64,000 nucleotides of DNA from Bacteroidetes bacterium GWE2_42_24. Lineage in GTDB: Bacteria; Bacteroidota; Bacteroidia; Bacteroidales; TTA-H9. The stretch is taken from the NCBI GenBank assembly GCA_001768515.1, contig MEOA01000067.1:56735-120734 (forward strand). The letters run 5' to 3'. Both the position numbers and the translations under genes were made by a program. The number at the start of each line of letters is the position of its first letter. Positions within the stretch are counted from its first letter, which is position 1. This document shows, in pieces, positions 61,805 through 64,000 of the stretch. The notes under the pieces were generated by a model. That model saw nothing but the letters and a program-made list of their open reading frames with translations, had not been told where the DNA came from and searched no databases.

Positions 61805-62275
61805 TTATTTAGCTGGATGAAACTCATCGTAAGTTCCATCAACATATAGAATTATTATTTTCGAAGCCCTGGTTCCCATGTTGGTAATACCATGGCCCGT
61901 ATCTGTCAGGTCAACCCTTGGTTCACCTGACTTTGTTTTTTCCTCTTGCTTTAGAGCTCCCTTTTCAGTTTTTAACGACTTAACCTGGTCATAATCACTC
62001 TTAGAAGTTGATTCCGGAAATCTGAGAATCTCCTGTGCAGCCTGCACCTTATCGGCATTTGACAGTTTTATCATTTCACCTTTTCCCGTCAGCAGCCAAT
62101 CTGAATTAATCTGAGGAAAGGATTGTAATAACTTGATGATAAAGTCTACACCAGGTCGATTACGACCTGACATAATGTGTGAAATGCCAGATCGCTGAAC
62201 ACCAATTTTTGTGGCTAACTGGCTTGGGCTTATCCCAAAATGGTTTATCACTAACGATATTCGATCATTAATCAT
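61805..62275 (-). CDS. XRE-family helix-turn-helix regulator
   Basis: A 156-residue DNA-binding protein. The ATG at 62275 begins the HTH domain; the frame extends upstream to 62356 but that segment is low-complexity and covers an operator-like region. The HTH (residues 2-65) reads RISLVINHFGISPSQLATKI then RSGISHIMSGRNRPGVDFI. A charged linker follows, then a small C-terminal beta element (KIIILYVDGTYDEFHP) that recurs at the end of related regulators in this phylum. TTACAAATGTA repeats just upstream suggest autoregulation. It converges with ndk. Confidence 0.82.
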   Translation of the reverse strand: MINDRISLVINHFGISPSQLATKIGVQRSGISHIMSGRNRPGVDFIIKLLQSFPQINSDWLLTGKGEMIKLSNADKVQAAQEILRFPESTSKSDYDQVKSLKTEKGALKQEEKTKSGEPRVDLTDTGHGITNMGTRASKIIILYVDGTYDEFHPAK

Positions 62276-62285
62276 AATCACAAAG

Positions 62286-62312
62286 TTACAAATGTATTTG
62301 TTTACAAATGTA
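62286..62312. promoter_or_regulatory. Operator-like direct repeats TTACAAATGTA
   Basis: TTACAAATGTA occurs at 62286-62296 and 62302-62312, 16 bases apart. ACAAAT-GT-ATTTGT (62288-62301) is a perfect 6-bp inverted repeat inside. It lies 11-37 bases upstream of the XRE start codon. Confidence 0.5.
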
Positions 62313-62481
62313 TAATTATTAATAAAAATATTATTCATAGTAAAAATTGTAACCATTATCTATAAGATTGTTATTATGGATATTATCCATTATTACCACG
62401 CCTCGATTAATTAATGCATTTATTTAAATAATATAATGTTAATTATTAATTATCAGTCTGATAAACACATATTGCAATTTA

Positions 62482-62502
62482 TTTACAATTTAACAATGTA
62501 AA
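62482..62502. promoter_or_regulatory. Operator-like inverted repeat
   Basis: TTTACA at 62482-62487 and TGTAAA at 62497-62502, separated by 9 bases. It uses the same half-site as the direct repeats next to the regulator start. Confidence 0.4.
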
Positions 62503-62534
62503 CACATGACAGTCTAATGTATTATTTTCATTAT

Positions 62535-62562
62535 TTGTTTACAATGTTACTAACGTAAACAA
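62535..62562. promoter_or_regulatory. Operator-like inverted repeat
   Basis: TTGTTTAC at 62535-62542 and GTAAACAA at 62555-62562 are perfect 8-bp inverted arms around a 12-base spacer. It lies about 95 bases upstream of the divergent gene. Confidence 0.5.
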
Positions 62563-62656
62563 TTTCTGTTTGAATTCATCTTAATAGAAACACAATAATT
62601 ATAGCATGACAGCGTAATTATAAGTTGCACTGCCCTTAAATACCTTCATCATTCTC

Positions 62657-64000
62657 ATGAATCGTTTTTTGTCCGCGCTCCTCTTCTTTGCTTTTCTTAT
62701 CCTATCTCAAGTAACTCCCCTTTCAGCACAAAACAATCCATCTGCTTTTGATAAAGCAAAACGTTATGCTGACAGTGTATACACCAAACAAGAATATGAA
62801 AAGGCCCTCGGAGCGTATAAATATGCGGCCAGACTTAACCCGTCGGATACTCACGTAGCCAAGAGGCTTGGTGAACTACAAAGCATGGCTGATCAACTTG
62901 CAGGTAAAAAAAAGGAAGCAGCTGCTCTCCTGCGCCAGGCGAAGATTCTGATCATTGACAACAAACTGAAGGAAGCATCTTCATCCCTTAAAGAGGTGCT
63001 CCTATTGACCCCCGATGACAAAGAGACCCAGACTCTCCTTGATGAAACGGAGTCGAAAATTAATGCCGTAAATGAGTTAAATAACCGATTTAATAAAGCC
63101 TTGCAAGAGGCTGAAGATTACCTTGCTAAAAAAGATTATAACAAAGCGATTTCATCGGTAAATAATGCCTTACTGATCATAAAAAATAATGGTGAAGCGC
63201 TTGCACGACTTGCATCAATCAAAGCTTTAAAAACAGAGGCTGAGACAAAATACAACCAATTAATTACAAGTGCTGATCAGCTTGCTGTTACTGGAAGTAT
63301 CGAACAATCCATCCAGGTATATAAGGAAGCAGCTCTTATCCTCCCTCTGGAAAATTTGCCGAAGAGCAAAATAGATCAGTTAACAGGACAACTCTCCTAC
63401 CAGAAGGAGGTTGAAACAATCTATGGTCAATCAATCAAAACGGCTGATGCTTTCCTTGCTGCCGGACAATCAGATGAGGCAATAAAGAAATACCGCGAAG
63501 CAATTGATTTAAAGCCTGATGAGGATTATCCAAAGTCTAAAATCCGTGAACTGGAAAACGCCAAACTGGCCGCGAAAGAATTAGATGCTAACTATTTAAA
63601 GGCTATCACCGAAGGTCAAAAGCTCCTCGATGAGAAGTTATTTGTCGATGCCAAAAAGCAATTCTTAACTGCTAAGGAATTAAAACCTGCCGAACCTCTT
63701 CCACCGCAAAAAATTAATGATATAGATTTAATTCTTAGCACCATAGCTGCTCGTGAGAAAGATTATGCCCGTATTATGGCTGATGCTGAGGCGGCCTTAC
63801 AATCAAAACAATTCATGGTTGCCCGCGATGGTTTTGTAAGGGCATCTGAACTTAAACCGGACGAAACGAGCCCAAAAGATAAAATTCAACTCATTGACCA
63901 GCTTCTTGCAGAACTGGAAGCCCGCTTTAATCAGCTTAAATCTGATGCCGAGAAGCAATTTACCGACAAGAAGTACAGCGAAGCCCTTGCCCTGTTTGAT
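62657..64000 (+). CDS. Secreted protein of repeated TPR-like helical units, cut by the window end
   Basis: 448 codons are visible and the frame is still open at base 64000. The signal peptide is FLSALLFFAFLILSQVTPLSA. The mature part is a chain of degenerate helical repeats about 60-90 residues long, such as YEKALGAYKYAARLNPSDTH, YNKAISSVNNALLIIKNNGE, SDEAIKKYREAIDLKPDED and FVDAKKQFLTAKELKPAEP. Each has a TPR-like A-helix and a Lys/Gln-rich coiled-coil B-helix. No catalytic domain is visible in the part present. The product is probably a periplasmic scaffold; a C-terminal domain may lie beyond the window. It is divergent from the XRE gene and shares its operator-rich region. Confidence 0.85.
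   Translation, partial: MNRFLSALLFFAFLILSQVTPLSAQNNPSAFDKAKRYADSVYTKQEYEKALGAYKYAARLNPSDTHVAKRLGELQSMADQLAGKKKEAAALLRQAKILIIDNKLKEASSSLKEVLLLTPDDKETQTLLDETESKINAVNELNNRFNKALQEAEDYLAKKDYNKAISSVNNALLIIKNNGEALARLASIKALKTEAETKYNQLITSADQLAVTGSIEQSIQVYKEAALILPLENLPKSKIDQLTGQLSYQKEVETIYGQSIKTADAFLAAGQSDEAIKKYREAIDLKPDEDYPKSKIRELENAKLAAKELDANYLKAITEGQKLLDEKLFVDAKKQFLTAKELKPAEPLPPQKINDIDLILSTIAAREKDYARIMADAEAALQSKQFMVARDGFVRASELKPDETSPKDKIQLIDQLLAELEARFNQLKSDAEKQFTDKKYSEALALFD

Larger units (their letters stand above)
62276..62656. other. Regulatory intergenic region between the XRE gene and a divergent secreted-protein gene
   Basis: A 380-base A/T-rich region holding several TTTACA-type half-sites in direct and inverted arrangement, listed separately. 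No clear Bacteroidota promoter for the plus-strand gene was found. Confidence 0.55.

Overview
The window is a gene-dense chromosome segment of a Bacteroidota bacterium, most likely a Bacteroidales-like or related anaerobic lineage. The evidence is Bacteroidota-type promoters (TTG about 18-21 nt upstream of TAnnTTTG), a GldI-type gliding lipoprotein isomerase, a probable type IX secretion C-terminal domain, a glycogen synthase-phosphorylase fusion protein, and many lipoproteins with short Bacteroidota lipoboxes. No rRNA, tRNA, CRISPR array or intact insertion sequence was seen.

Layout. 0-1.5 kb: 3' part of rny (RNase Y), cut by the window edge. 1.5-3.1 kb: a long non-coding spacer. 3.1-9.1 kb (minus): an operon of an NtrC-type response regulator, a TPR hybrid histidine kinase, galactokinase and a CAP-SPOR secreted protein. 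9.2-18.5 kb (minus): a glycogen / alpha-glucan operon (debranching enzyme, GT4 synthase-like enzyme, GH57 amylase, 1410-residue synthase-phosphorylase fusion). 18.8-24.0 kb (plus): a DUF1338 dioxygenase, a large FAD/Fe-S oxidase and a beta-propeller lipoprotein. 24.0-25.8 kb: a decayed spacer with a gene remnant and repeats. 25.8-29.1 kb: YigZ/IMPACT protein, a small lipoprotein and uvrB. 29.2-37.1 kb: core of an exopolysaccharide machine (receiver-only regulator, pseudo-receiver/sugar-transferase fusion, half-length TolC-like protein, LysM-containing Wzz protein with a degenerate kinase domain, Wzx flippase, Wzy polymerase). 37.1-38.2 kb: a third long spacer. 38.2-52.6 kb: glycosyltransferases and modifying enzymes (AsnB-like amidotransferase, formyltransferase fusion, acetyltransferase, methyltransferase, beta-helix surface protein). 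52.7-56.5 kb: two translationally coupled hybrid histidine kinases. 56.6-61.2 kb (minus): four FKBP-type lipoproteins including GldI, and an NrnA-type phosphoesterase. 61.3 kb to the end: ndk, an XRE regulator, and a divergent partial gene for a repetitive secreted protein.

How it fits together. The 29-53 kb block reads as a Wzx/Wzy-type surface or exopolysaccharide locus: chain initiation (sugar transferase), assembly (GT2, GT4 and GT-D enzymes), decoration, flipping, polymerisation, chain-length control and export. Phospho-signalling parts sit at both ends: a receiver-only protein and a receiver with Glu at the phosphorylation position fused to the initiating enzyme at one end, and two hybrid kinases without DNA-binding outputs at the other.

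The strongest unexplained signal is that all three spacers longer than 1 kb contain imperfect repeats with an 11-bp period, close to one helical turn. Their sequences differ but their spacing is the same. All functional assignments come from reading motifs; no database search was possible.
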